Origin: Mangifera indica
Taxonomy: Eukaryota > Streptophyta > Magnoliopsida > Sapindales > Anacardiaceae
DNA: 64,000 bases
Reading direction: 5' to 3'
Assembly: GCF_011075055.1 (NCBI RefSeq)
Contig: NC_058138.1
Span: 3,534,001-3,598,000 of the forward strand
Shown: positions 1-11,700 of the stretch, piece by piece
Layout: each line of letters begins with the position of its first letter
Numbering within the stretch: position 1 is the stretch's first letter
The notes under the pieces: model-generated
What the model saw: the letters and a program-made list of their open reading frames with translations, nothing else
What the model was told of the DNA's origin: nothing
Databases searched by the model: none
Program-made: the position numbers and the translations under genes

Positions 1-24
1 GATCTTGAGTGTTGTGTGACTTAC

Positions 25-176
25 CCTGAGTAGTGTTTGGAGGGGAAAGTGCCATTGAAGCCAGGAAGATGAGTGACCAAAGAGCTCTTGGGGGCCGCTT
101 CAATAAGCAATAAGGCAAAGTTTAGAATGCAAATTAGGTATGAAATATTGCAAAAGATGAAATTATTCTTGGCCAT
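25..176 (-). CDS. Serine carboxypeptidase-like protein, first coding exon (partial)
   Basis: This is the first coding exon of a peptidase family S10 (serine carboxypeptidase-like, SCPL) gene; the rest lies beyond the left edge. The ATG is at 176-174. The 50 encoded residues begin MAKNNFIFCN, pass through a hydrophobic signal peptide ending near IEAAP, and finish with LVTHLPGFNGTFPSKHYSG, the highly conserved start of mature plant SCPL proteins. The exon ends in phase 2 at a GTAAGT donor (24-19). The catalytic Ser, Asp and His would be in later exons and cannot be seen. Family members are secreted or vacuolar carboxypeptidases or acyltransferases; the LPGFNGTFPS form resembles the carboxypeptidase clade around SCPL20, but one exon cannot settle the clade. 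Recognition of the family is strong; activity is inferred. Confidence 0.88.
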
Positions 177-1740
177 CGGATGCAAAATCAGATGCACTTT
201 GATGATAAATTCAAAAGCACTATTTCTATCAAACAGTTCAATTCTTGTTGAAGAGCATGTGAATGAATTTATTGAGAAGTTTTTCAGGTTTTAATGGTGG
301 GTCTGTGAGAGATCGAGAAAGAGAGAGAGGACAAAGAACTTTCTGACGGGCACTTCATGCAAAAACAAAAATGAAAAAGTGGAGAAACAAATTTATAGAA
401 GAAGAAAAATTGTTCGGCAGTTTTAGAAGAGGCGAAAAAAGAAAGAAAATGGTGGAGATTTCATTGTAATCCTTGTAGTTTTGGTTTGTTACATTTTAAA
501 GATATAGTTTGAAATATTATTATTTTAGTCCTTTGACTAAATTGACTGTTTGTTGACTATTAATTGATGCCCGAATCTTTAACTTTGTTTATTATGAGTA
601 CTGATATTGACATGTCATCATATGATTAAGTGATTTAATTATTTATTTTATCTTTAATATAAATTGTTATGAAACCCAAAGAAAATTAAATTGCAAAATA
701 CGCTCGTATTCAATACAAGAATACAAATATTTACATGGAAACTCCAATGCAGTAAAACCATATACATACGATAAAAAAATTTTTACCACGAATGAAGATT
801 TTTACAAGATGAAGAACAGTATTTCTCTTTCATAAACTTGTAATGTTACTTTTGTATACAAATTCTAATTGAAAGATACTTAATATTAATGCTCGTATTC
901 ATTCTACCCATTGTGCATTTACTTAAAAATACACATTTAGAATCTACATTTTTTGAATTCAGATAACCCCTTTTTAGAATTTGGGTGACTCCTAGATAAT
1001 GGAAACTCATACAATCAAATAATAACATGTCAATTGTTTTATTAATACTTAAAATATTATTGTTTGTTTATTTATCGAGTTGAAGGGAAAAAGTTTGGAT
1101 TTTTATCTTTTGGTGGTGTAATTTGTTATTTATAATTAGTTTCATGTCAATTAACAGTCAACTATCAGTCTATCAAGTCAAAGGTTGGTTTTTGAAATAT
1201 ATGTCCTTGAAAAGTGTCTCTAAGAAATACATGAAAACGATTGAAAGGAGTTAAAATTCTTAGCTGTAAATTCTGTACATATGATTCTATTTCTATATAT
1301 AAGAGATGAATTTTATTATACTTGCAAGTATTAATTTTATATGATACACTTGCCAAAAAATTATGAGTAAAATCATATGTATTTATGGTTTATCAGAAAA
1401 TTTAAGAATTAAGATTTATATAAGGGAAAACAATCAAAGATTTCAATAATACGTAAGATTATTAGTATTTTACGATATAATACATATGAAATAAATATGT
1501 ATTTTAAAATATATTAAAATGATACGATAAGATATATATTATCAATATAGATTATAGAGACATGTTTTTAGGAAAGTGATAAGGATTTGCTTGAAAAATC
1601 TTTAAAATTTAGATAATATTTGTGATATTCTATAAGAGAATGATATGATTGTTAAATTTTTTATTATTTTATTATTATTATATTCATAGAAATATAACCT
1701 ATAATACCATATAATACAAAATTATGATATTTCAAATATC
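177..1740. other. Upstream region of the carboxypeptidase gene, no gene seen
   Basis: The first 300 bases hold the probable leader of the minus-strand carboxypeptidase gene and a purine-rich GAGAAAGAGAGAG stretch near 306-330. The rest is AT-rich sequence without a convincing coding frame. Short open frames here have no recognisable motif. Confidence 0.5.
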
Positions 1741-1751
1741 ATAAGGCAAAA

Positions 1752-2690
1752 GACTTATGTTTAGTGTAAATCTAAATTTATATTCATTAATTTTTAAAAA
1801 CATAAATACACACCCGTTTGTTAATTCTAACTATTACTGTTAAGGGTAAAATCATCATTTAGAGATTTTATTTAAAGAATAAAAAATTATCTTATTTTTC
1901 TCACCTTAGTTTTAAAAACTAATAATTCTCCCATTTTTTCAAGTTTAAAAACTAACCCTTCCCCCCAAGTCTAGGTTTCAATTTAGCCTATCATATTGTT
2001 ATTTAGGCCACCCGCAACCTTCTAAAAATTTTCAATTTCAACCCCTTTTTAGCCTTAACTTCCAAATCACCACCAACGTCCTTCTCCCTCTGTCTCTGGC
2101 AATCGAGACTGAGCAACCATGATATCCCTTTCACCTTCTTCCCATTTATATGTCATCCAACACAAAATTTCAACCGAAATCAAATAAGAGATTTCGCTCA
2201 ATTTCGACCACTGACACTTTGATTTTGGCCCAATTGACTCTCTGTCTCCCTTTAGTTTGACAAATCGGAGGAAGGAGATATTGTGTCGTCATCAACCACC
2301 GAAGGATAGGTCAACGACGGTGTGATTTGCTGATGAAGCTAAAACCCTAAGTGTATTCCGCATTGATTCAATCAACTTTGGCTTTGTATTCAACATTCAT
2401 CGTTTGTCCATTGATTCAAGAGTAAGAGAGGATCAACAAAATGAAGAATGACATCGAAAAGTGAGACACAACCAGAGAAGAGATGGAGAAGCGAAGGTTT
2501 CAAAGTATGGGGTGACAACGAAGAATAAAAAATATGGGGGGGTTAGTGAAGGTTTCAAAAATATAAATATGAAATCTAAAATTTGGGGGGGGGGGGGGGG
2601 GGAATGTGAATTTTGTAAACCTGAAAAAAAAATCCTAATAATAAAATTTGATTTATAACTAAAAATTATATTATAAAATATGATCTGTTA
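1752..2690. mobile_element. Degenerate Mutator-like MITE relic with G18 tract
   Basis: The left end (GGCAAAAGACTTATGTTTAG) and the following pyrimidine-rich arm match the left arms of the intact Mutator-like copies at 5744, 41007 and 52717, including the segment ACTAACCCTTCCCCCCAAG. The middle carries the same CTTCTCCCTCTGTCTC type of sequence seen inside those copies. The right arm is damaged: its G-run has become 18 consecutive G (2585-2602) and the terminal GGCC end is missing, so no target duplication can be shown. Confidence 0.55.
2585..2602. repeat. Poly-G homopolymer, 18 bases
   Basis: Eighteen consecutive G lie where sister elements have only 5-8 G followed by AAATGTGA. It is probably a slippage expansion in the right arm of the transposon relic; exact length may be a sequencing or assembly estimate. 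Confidence 0.9.
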
Positions 2691-2699
2691 TGGAAATTA

Positions 2700-4020
2700 A
2701 TTATCTTTAAACGTTACTAGAAATTGGTTAGAATTATTAATAAAAGTGATGATAGAAGACAAATTTTAATTATGTCGGTGTGAAAATCAAGGCCAGTCTC
2801 AAATATATTTATAGTAGAGAATTCTTAATTAAGATTAATTTTTTTGTGATTACTTTAATTAATTAAAACCGATGGAAGGGACCTGACCGAGAAGATGAAC
2901 TTGGAGCCAGGTCAGAATCCATGAACAGTTTTGTATTTTTCTAAATTAAGAAATTTTCCAAATTTGTTTTGAAACAGAATTCAATATTAAAATGAACAAT
3001 TTTATATAACTGAACTTTTCTTTTGAAATCCACCAAGTAGGGTTTGCCCATAATCAAGTTGCTCAATCTCGAGAATTGATTCAATTTGAATTTGTTAACT
3101 CAAGTTAAACTTGAGACAATAAAGTTGGGTTATTTTTTAAATAGAGTCAAATTTAAATTAAAGAGAGTTCAGCTCATTCTGACTTGTGAGTAAGGGGGAT
3201 AATTAGATTCAATTCGAATTTAATTAATGGTTCGATTTAAATTATGTCTAATAATTATTAAAATGACATTATTTTAAGCCGCAAATCCAAATTATAATTC
3301 AAGCTACTGATTCTAGCCATGAACTTGAACCGAATCTTTTTTCGTTCAAACCAAACTCTAACTATATTTAACTTTAGCTCAACAAATTTAAGTTGAACTC
3401 TAATCAAACCATATTTCATTTCATTCAAACTCAAGCTAGAAAGTGTTTGGGTTTGGCTCAGTCATATCCATTCATTACAAATCTTGAACCCACCACATTA
3501 CCAATGAATATAATGTGGACTCTAAGGATTAGCAAAATTAGTAAAGTATTAAAACTTTCAATAAAAATATCTAAGTTTGTGCCTCTATTACATTTACAAA
3601 ACCTTGAAACCTGATACAATGATTGTGGGTTTGGTCACTGTATCAAAGATTTACCCGTCTATCCAATATTGGCAGGTCCCCAATTACCCAGAAAAATGGA
3701 CATAATGTTTATGTCATGAGATTAAATTCATTTATAAGTAAATGTAATTCAGATTTTATATATATTAATTGAGTAATAAATTTTTTTTTTGAATATTTAT
3801 TTAAACAATTCACCCTTCTAACCATTATGCAACTAATCCAGGCGGTGATTGACCCAAACCGACTCCTTCACCGGCTTAACATCCTGTCCATATATAAAAA
3901 CCATCATATACATATTATAATTATTTGTTAAGTATGTTTGAAGTTGATATTTTATACGAATTAGCATATTCATTTTGTGCCTCATGGCTTTTTATGTAAA
4001 AGTCTGTGAATTTAGCATTT
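2700..4020. other. Intergenic, repeat-derived, no gene seen
   Basis: AT-rich sequence. The part from about 3040 to 3480 is rich in TCAAGTT/AACTTGAG words typical of the degraded hAT-like repeats found elsewhere in the window, but no clean ends or target duplications could be fixed. Confidence 0.4.
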
Positions 4021-4029
4021 TTATCCCCC

Positions 4030-5063
4030 TAGGTTTTGGTTAAAAGATAATACATAAAAAAACTCAAATATCTAAGTTTTAGTCCATTATCATATATTCA
4101 AGAATTTTTTTGTTAGAATTAAGGGATAAAATCATCATTTTATCAGTAATATTAAAATAATTAAAATAATATCTTATTTTCCTTCTTAATTTAAAAAATT
4201 AATAATTTTTTTCTATAATTAAATTTTAAAAAATTCACTTTTTCCCTTGAAATATTAAATCTAAAATTCAGCCACTTCTTCCAGTGAATAGCGGCCCTCT
4301 CCTAACAAAGGTGACTCTTCATCTTCCAAATCTAGACAACGAGCGTTATCCAGGAAAGGACGATAAACGTCATCCAACAAAGGATGATGAGCGTAGTCTA
4401 GCAAAGGACAACACTTCGTCGTCCAGCAAAGTTTGGGATGATATTGTTAGTAGTCACCGCAGGGTTGGATTCGAGCTGAGTCTGTTCTAGCTCGAGCTCT
4501 AACTCTGCTCGAACGAGCTCGAAACGAGTCAGTCTTATATAAGCTCGGTTAAACTCAAGTTATTCGTCAAATTTTTCAATTAAAAATTTTGATACAAAAC
4601 GACGTCATTTTAGTTTTAACCGATATGTATTAAAACAACGTCGTTTTAATAACGAAATAGTAAAAAATTCAAGCTCAAAACGAATCAAACAGAATTCGAG
4701 TTGGACTTTTACGAGTTCAATCTCGAGCTTTATTATATACAAACCAAGCCAAGCACCAGTTCGACTCGACTTGAATCCAACCCTAGTCACTAATGGTTAA
4801 AAAGATAAAGGAAAAACCTAGGTTTTTTTTTTGGAAGAGTCATTTTTCAAAGTTAAGACTCAATGAAATGTTAATTTTTAAAACCTAGAGAGAAAATAAT
4901 ATAAAATTATATATTTTTTAATAGTATTATTAAATAATATATTTATCCTTATATTTAACGGTAATTTTAAAGAAAGTTTAGAAATAGGTGAGTGTCTAGA
5001 TGTTTCATCTGTCACGAATATACTTTTGAGATTAGACTAAAACTTGGGTAAGAAATAGTCCTT
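4030..5063. mobile_element. Degraded Mutator-like element, interrupted by a hAT-like insertion
   Basis: The right end reads AGTCCTTTGGCC (5052-5063), the mirror of the GGCCAAAGGACT left ends of this family, and the right arm (4800-5063) is an imperfect inverted repeat of the left arm (about 4030-4260): both carry TAAGTTTTAGTC-type and AAAATCATCATTTTA-type words. The extreme left end is too degraded to see GGCC. A second element (4461-4785) sits inside it. Confidence 0.6.
4461..4785. mobile_element. hAT-like MITE of the GAGCTC-rich subfamily, nested
   Basis: The ends are inverted repeats: AGGGTTGGATTCGAGCTGAG on the left and GACTTGAATCCAACCCTA on the right. The flanks GTCACCGC and GTCACTAA could be an old 8-bp target duplication (5 of 8 bases agree). 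The middle contains ACAAAACGACGTCATTTT and AAAACAACGTCGTTTT, the same core as the copy at 44359-44602. It lies inside the older Mutator-like relic. Confidence 0.7.
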
Positions 5064-5264
5064 TGGCCAAATTTGTCATGTTGATATCACATGCCTAAAA
5101 CTCGATTTAAAACTTTTATCATATCTTATAATTGTCACCGGTCATACTACTAGTTGACCATTCAACTAAATCTAAAAACATTGATAGTGACATAAAATAT
5201 ATTATACATTATTTAAGATGCGAATTTTGGAGTAAAGTTTGTGCGATACAACTATTTGGTTCTA

Positions 5265-5405
5265 ATTTTATGTAATTTGATTAAATATATAAATAATATG
5301 TCATCATATAATTAGATAATTTTAATTAAAAATAAAATAATATTCAATTATATAATGATATATTATTTAAATATTCAAAAATATATTCATATAATATTAC
5401 TGATA
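5265..5405. mobile_element. AT-rich palindromic MITE
   Basis: A copy of the recurrent short family. The centre reads TCATCATATAATTAGATAAT followed by AATAATATTCAATTATATAA, flanked by self-complementary AT-rich arms. It has no coding capacity. Confidence 0.55.
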
Positions 5406-5648
5406 ATTTGATATGTTTATTAATATAAAGTATAAACATACAAATTTAAAAAATAAATAGACCACACCCAAATTATTTATTCAAAATTAATTTGCAACCC
5501 CACTGGATAATTTATAATCTTAAAAATTATTAAATAAAAAATTAGATGTGAGTTGTGTGACACTATTAACCATTAAAAGAGAAACAGATAAACAAAATAT
5601 AAAAACACTATTAAAAGTGAAAATTGATATTGGATTATACTATAAAAA

Positions 5649-6516
5649 TTTTAAGAGTAATACTATGTGTACTTATTTTAAATATATAAATAGATACATA
5701 TTTATGTGTATTATCGTCTAATTTGATATTACTTTATCTTTAAAGCCAAAAGACTTATTCCCACCCAGAGATTAACGTTTTTTCAAGTTTTCACTCATTA
5801 ATTTTGAAAAATTCGAACACCCACTCATCTATTAATTTTTAGGGTTAATGTCAAAGATAAAATCGTTATTTAATAAAAATATGTTTAAAAACTAAAAATT
5901 TAAGCACATTTCCCCCCTAGATTTAAAAACTAACAATTTTCCCTCACCTGTCGACCCACCCACCCAAGGTTTGAAAAATCACCTTTCCCCCCTAGGATTT
6001 CGATAGCAACTCTTCGATGACAATCTCTACTCCAACTGTTGACATTTTCTCTCCCTCTTGATCTCTCCCAATAATCTCCTTGCCATCTTCGTTATGCCTT
6101 CATCTTTGTCAAAGAAGAAGATGACATCTAAGAATTCAGGAGACGGAGAAAATACCGACAGCTAGAGGAGTGATTGTAGCCGAAGAGTTGCCATTAGAAC
6201 CCTAAGGGGAAAATTGTGATTTTTCAAACCTTTATTTTTTAAACCTAAGAGAAAATGTGATTAAATTTTTAGTTTTTTTTAAATATTTTTGCTAAATAAC
6301 AATTTCACCCCTAACACTAATCCTAAAAATTAACAATTTGGTAGGTGTTTAAATTTTTGAAAGTTAATGAGTGGAAACTTAAGAAAACACTAATCTTTGA
6401 ATGGAAAAAAGTCTTTGGTCTATCTTTAATTTAAAATCATTCAATCACATAATGACACATATCAAATATATATTCATTTATATATTAAAAATAAGTACAC
6501 ATAATTTTATTAAAAT
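5649..6516. mobile_element. AT-rich palindromic MITE split by a Mutator-like insertion
   Basis: The left half (5649-5734) carries ATGTGTACTTATTTTAAAT and ends at the MITE centre. The right half (6430-6516) resumes with TTTAAAATCATTCAATCACA and ends AAATAAGTACACATAATTTT, the inverted complement of the left half. The two halves are separated exactly by the 677-bp Mutator-like element and its duplicated 9-bp target. Confidence 0.75.
5744..6420. mobile_element. Mutator-like MITE with perfect 9-bp target duplication
   Basis: The termini are AGCCAAAAGACTTATTCCCA and the inverted AAAAAAGTCTTTGGTC. Both sides are flanked by TATCTTTAA (5735-5743 and 6421-6429), the 9-bp duplication expected of Mutator-like elements. 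The arms of about 250 bp are inverted repeats, and the interior has a CTCCCTCTTGATCTCTCCC-type stretch shared with the other copies. It has no transposase frame, so it is non-autonomous. It inserted into an older MITE. Confidence 0.88.
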
Positions 6517-6519
6517 TTT

Positions 6520-8620
6520 AATTTGTAGGTGATGTGGCCACCCACCCAAAGAAATATATTTAATATTGTTCTCAATGAAACAATTATGCAATATTTTCAA
6601 AATGTGAAGATAATTTTAAATTTTAAATTTTGATTATTTTATTATAACGTGAAGTATCTTAATAAGTATTTAGTAAGTTTATTTTTTTAATTTAATTAGT
6701 TTAATATTTTACACCCACTAACTAAAGTTTTTCCTTTTTTTTTTTTTTTAAGTAGCCACTAACTAAAGTTCTTGACTAAAATTTCATTTTTTTTTTTTTT
6801 AAAGATTTGTTAAATAAAATAGTTTTTACTGATTAGATAGTATTGGTGTGGCTATGGCTCGGCCGTACTGAAAAAGGTTCTTAAAAAGGCCATGTTGGCA
6901 CAGCCCTCGGCATACCGGTTCGTGCCTGTGTATTTAAATGGTTATTATAAATTTTTAACTTTTTTGGGCCATACAATATTGGCCCACAAGCCTTCCCGTG
7001 AGATCTGGCCCAGCTCGCAAATTTTTGGGCGGCGCCAGCCCACATCACTGCCAGCTCTAGTTTGGTGTGGAATTGTGGATCTCATCTAATTTCAAGTTCA
7101 TGTCACATGCTTTTTTGTGGTAGCACAGCTAATTAGTAAATACAAAAACGAAAAAAAAAAAAAAAAATTATACGAGTATAATATAATAAATAATGAAAAA
7201 AAAATGTTTATAAAAAGGGGTAATAAAATTCAGATATGAAATAAGTATATACGGATTTAATACGATATATCATCAATAATATGTTTCTAAAAATATAATG
7301 ATATCAATAATAATTTTAACACTTAATAATTCAAATGTAAAATATCTAATTGACTATTAAATTTAATATAGCATAATATACAATCAAGATTCAATCATCA
7401 CCAAAATTTATCAAGAGAAGTTAGGGATTTGAATGACAAAAAATTATGTTTTTTTTATATAGTTATGATATTATGGTGATTAATTAAAAATACAATGACA
7501 ATTTCGCATTTTAAAACTTTATGAAAAATGACAAAAATACCCGTTTAATACATAAAACAGATAAAATACCTGTTTAATATAGTTTTGGGTTCAAAAATTT
7601 GAAACGACATATTTAAAATGTGAATTATTTGTGTTTTTACTATGGTGGTACAACGTAACTAAATTACAAAAACACAAACACGTAAGTGCTTCTATTTCCT
7701 CTGCTCTCACCACCACTCTTTCACTGGTGTCATTAGTCCCCACCACTGGCCACCGCAGTCAAAATCTTTCTACCTTCAACCCTTTTAACACCCTATATCT
7801 TTGTTGCCACAACCACCATCGTAACACTCTTTTACTAAAAAGGTAAATTTTATTTATTACACAACTTTTAACCTATTTTTATGTGGTGAGTCAGGACTCA
7901 ACTTCGAGACGGGTTATATAGTTTTGAGAGATGGGGAGACCCTATGAGTCCCCAAATGCCAGGAAAATAGTGTTGTCTTGTATGGATTATGAGAATACAC
8001 AAAATTTGGGGTGCAATCCATGTAAAAGAGAGTAATGAGACAAACAAACAAAACATTTTTCATATAGTTCAACCCATTACTTGAAAGTTTTACGTCTATA
8101 ATTATGTTATTGATATGAATTAAACACTTAGAGAAGTATATATCATAAGGTTGTTCAGTCCCTATTTGTAGGTATTAAAATTCCAACTCTTTTTGAAATA
8201 GGATAACTTCCCGACCCAATTTGGTCAAAAATGATTTACTTTTGCATTAACCCAATGGTTGAATCACATTTAAATGTTATTTACATAGTTAAACCTAAAT
8301 CAATCCGATCCAATATCTAAACCAGATTGATTTCCAATCAAAATGGTGAGTTTGGTCCGGGTTTTAAAACAATGCTTATTCATAGAACTAAGAACACGTT
8401 TAAATCTTGACACAATTTAAAAGACTGACAGGAACATTATCAACAAAAAGAGCATATAAAAGCATAAATCCAAAATGAAACACTTTATTGGCCAGAGTTA
8501 ATAGAAACAATGCAAACTAAAAAAAAAAGCAATTCATGGATTGTGTTCATGAATAAATTATATCAATCACAGTTCCAGGTTTTTTCTTTTCAACTATGGT
8601 ACAAAAAATCAGAAAACAAT
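6520..8620. other. Intergenic, no gene supported
   Basis: Mostly AT-rich DNA with A/T homopolymers near 6730-6800 and 7150-7170. A GC-rich patch at 6840-7080 (GGCCATGTTGGCACAGCCC, TGGCCCAGCTCGC) looks like the subterminal GGCCC-rich part of a hAT-like element, but its ends were not found. A frame at 7631-7846 shows no recognisable motif. Confidence 0.4.
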
Positions 8621-8622
8621 CG

Positions 8623-8760
8623 AACTATGTACATCCTGTTTTGAGTGATGATGCGTCATGTGATTGGATGATTATGAATTAAAGATAAAATAATATTCAA
8701 TTACATAATGACACGTCATCGGAGTTTCCAATTGGATACTCAAAACTGGATGTACATAGT
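8623..8760. mobile_element. AT-rich palindromic MITE in the 3' flank of the aspartic protease gene
   Basis: The ends ACTATGTACATCCTGTTTTG and CAAAACTGGATGTACATAGT are near-perfect inverted repeats; the centre has TGATTGGATGATTATGAATT and AATAATATTCAATTACATAA. It ends 32 bases beyond the aspartic protease stop codon, so it probably forms part of that gene's 3' UTR. Confidence 0.8.
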
Positions 8761-8792
8761 ACTGCTCAATCTATACCACTTCGATGCAAAAG

Positions 8793-11700
8793 CTAATGTA
8801 CACAGAAAATGTGCAGCATAGCAAATAAAGTTGTCAATAACGTTAAAATTTTTCCAACTTTCAAACCTAGAGCAGAAGAAATATTGTGAGAGCCGATAGA
8901 GTATACTGCACCAGATCCATCCTTCACTTTGATGCTCGATGAGCCTACAAGCAACCGAAACAATGTAACATGTAAATCGATATATGTTGATAAACTGTAA
9001 GTTCAGATAATAATCAACACAAACTACTTTTAATAAATAAAGAGACACATACATCCACAAGACTAGTCTCAAAGTTCAACGACCAAGTTATTGAATGTTA
9101 AGCGACAAACAAGCAGATGTAATTCATACATAATTCAATTAAAATCTGGAGATGGGAACATCGGCTGAATGATGCGGCAGTTTCTGGTCTGATTAATTTC
9201 CTCTCAAAAAGAAAAACTAAATTTATTGCTCTAGAACCATGCTTCATTATTCATTCCTAATTGGGGTGGATCTGATCTCAGCTCAAACCATCGTTCGACT
9301 TGTTTGTTCATTCAATAATATTATTCATCTCATCGACAGCCCTCTAATAATACTGTATACCAACTTGAACAAACTCAAACTAGGCATTGTGGATCAAACC
9401 CACCCCTACTTAATATCTCATGTAAATTTCACATTCATAATAACACCTTTGGTGTAGTTAAACCAAAGCTATGGCTAAATAAAATTCATAGATTTTATAA
9501 TCCACAAGCACATCAATATAGTGCACTCTGAGCACTTGGATAAGTTCTGATAATAAACCTGCCAAAAACCCATGCAAAGCACTGTTGGTTGAAACGGTAA
9601 AAAAAATTTCTTCGATGAAATGACCATTTTTCTATATATGTAACAATTACTCAGTGTCGTAGATAGTCTTTGAACTGTGCATCCATGCTTAACAGTCAAC
9701 CATAGAAGTAGGTGAGCAATTAGAGGCAGGTCTATGGAAGAACAAAGGAGTAGAAGATAAGACCAATCATCTAAAATCACAATAGAGATATGCCCCGGTA
9801 GAGAAAAGGTATAAGATTCCTAAAATATACACACACAGCATCCTAACATACCAAAGAAAAGATTTTAGCACCACATAAATATTTCATTGAAACATTAAAG
9901 TGCTCACAATTGTACTCAGTCCATCCGATGGTCAGATTTGCTACGTCATATATAACAAGTTTACCAGAAAGCACCAAATCTGCAATAAAAAGAATTGCAA
10001 ATGTTAATGGACAAACAATGGTGTACAAGCAATCATCTTTTACTTCTCTTTTTGTTGTGTAGCATAATCCGACCACAGAGTTATATTTTATTGTCAGTTG
10101 TATCAAAATTATCCACAAACAAAAATCGTGCAGCACAGCCTATATAACAAGTAAATGAGACAGTAATTTAAGTCCATCATGCTGAAGAATCATTAACATA
10201 GCATTTTGACTATTCGAAATTTTATGTTGAACTTGCCTAAAGTATTATAATGCAAATTCTGAGAATCCAATATGAACAGTATGCTTTAGCAATCAAGATT
10301 CAAGGATTCAAGCCACAACAGTAATGGTATGTTAAAAATTAACAGATAAATTTATCAATGAGCAATTCTAGTTGATACCTCCCAATAAAATCAGCTCCGT
10401 TCCATCACGACTTTGAAGACCGCCGTTCTGCCAACCAACACACCATATATTTTCCTGTCGAAGGTCATGAAAACGGCACATTAATGAAGACACTCATTAA
10501 AAATAAAATAAAAATTCTGAAGATTAGAGTCTTCATAAGGAAATAGAAGTGCACAAATGACCCCTCCAGTGAAATTGATAAAAAAATATAACAATAATAA
10601 TTCCCATAAAAAAATTGCTTACAATCTTCTGTTGATAACGGTGAATGCCATTAGATTATCCATAGATAAATTTCATGAACTAGCTTCATGGAATGAAGCT
10701 CACAAGAACAACCACGTATGTAAGAGCATCTAGGTAGAGATGCACTACAAACAACTAGTTGTTTTAAATTGTGAAATAACTATTTTCAAAAAAACCAAGT
10801 AACCAATATATTTCATACAATGAAACTATGCGTACTAACAATGAATATTAATTTGTGTACTAATGATGATGTGTTACAATGCGATTGGTGATTTTGAATT
10901 AGGAATAAAATAACACCCAATGACAATGTGACACGTCATCATTAGTACACAAATTAATATTCATTGTTAATAAACATAGTTTTACTCTTTTTCATATTTA
11001 GAAAGGATTCAGATGCATTGATTAAAGTAAATTGTGGAGCAAAGAATAAAAATGACACCATTGTCAGTAATACTCTTTCACAAATGACACAGAGGAATAA
11101 ATAATTCAAGTCAATCAGAAGATAGACAATTAAGTTAATCTACAATTTCTATCTAATATTAGCCAGATCATCAACAGAAAGGTCTACACCGGGTGTTTCT
11201 TGAACTAAGTAATAACAAAGTTAACCTTTACACAAGCATGCCAATTCAAACACGACTGAGACACCAAGTACGAAAAATGTTACACAGTTAAAGGTAGACT
11301 GACAGGAAATAGAAAGAAATAATAATTCAGATTTCAGAACAAGATATCTGAAAAACTAAAAGGGCAAAGCACGAAAAAAATATCAGGTTCAAAATCAGCG
11401 TAAAATTACTTTATGTACTATCTCTAAAAAATGATGTGTTTAGTACATACATGCTAAATTTTAAGAACTTAAGAGAAACAAACTTAACAGCCAATCAAAA
11501 ATTCAAGCATAGCACGAGAGGATTCTGACTAAATTATAAAAGAGCTTTACTTACACGAATTTGGAAGAAATAATCATGAGGGTAAGCTGTCAAAGTAAGA
11601 GAACCATCAAAATGGAAAACAACAGGGGGAAATGCATCATCAACGCTGCCATAATAGTGCAAAGAAACAAGACGACGAAGATCTCAGTAAGAATATTTAA

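Noticed and set aside
8740..9072. 110-residue frame on the minus strand over the last protease exon
   Set aside because: It runs in a different frame from the exon and continues into the intron; the exon frame encodes the conserved C-terminus.
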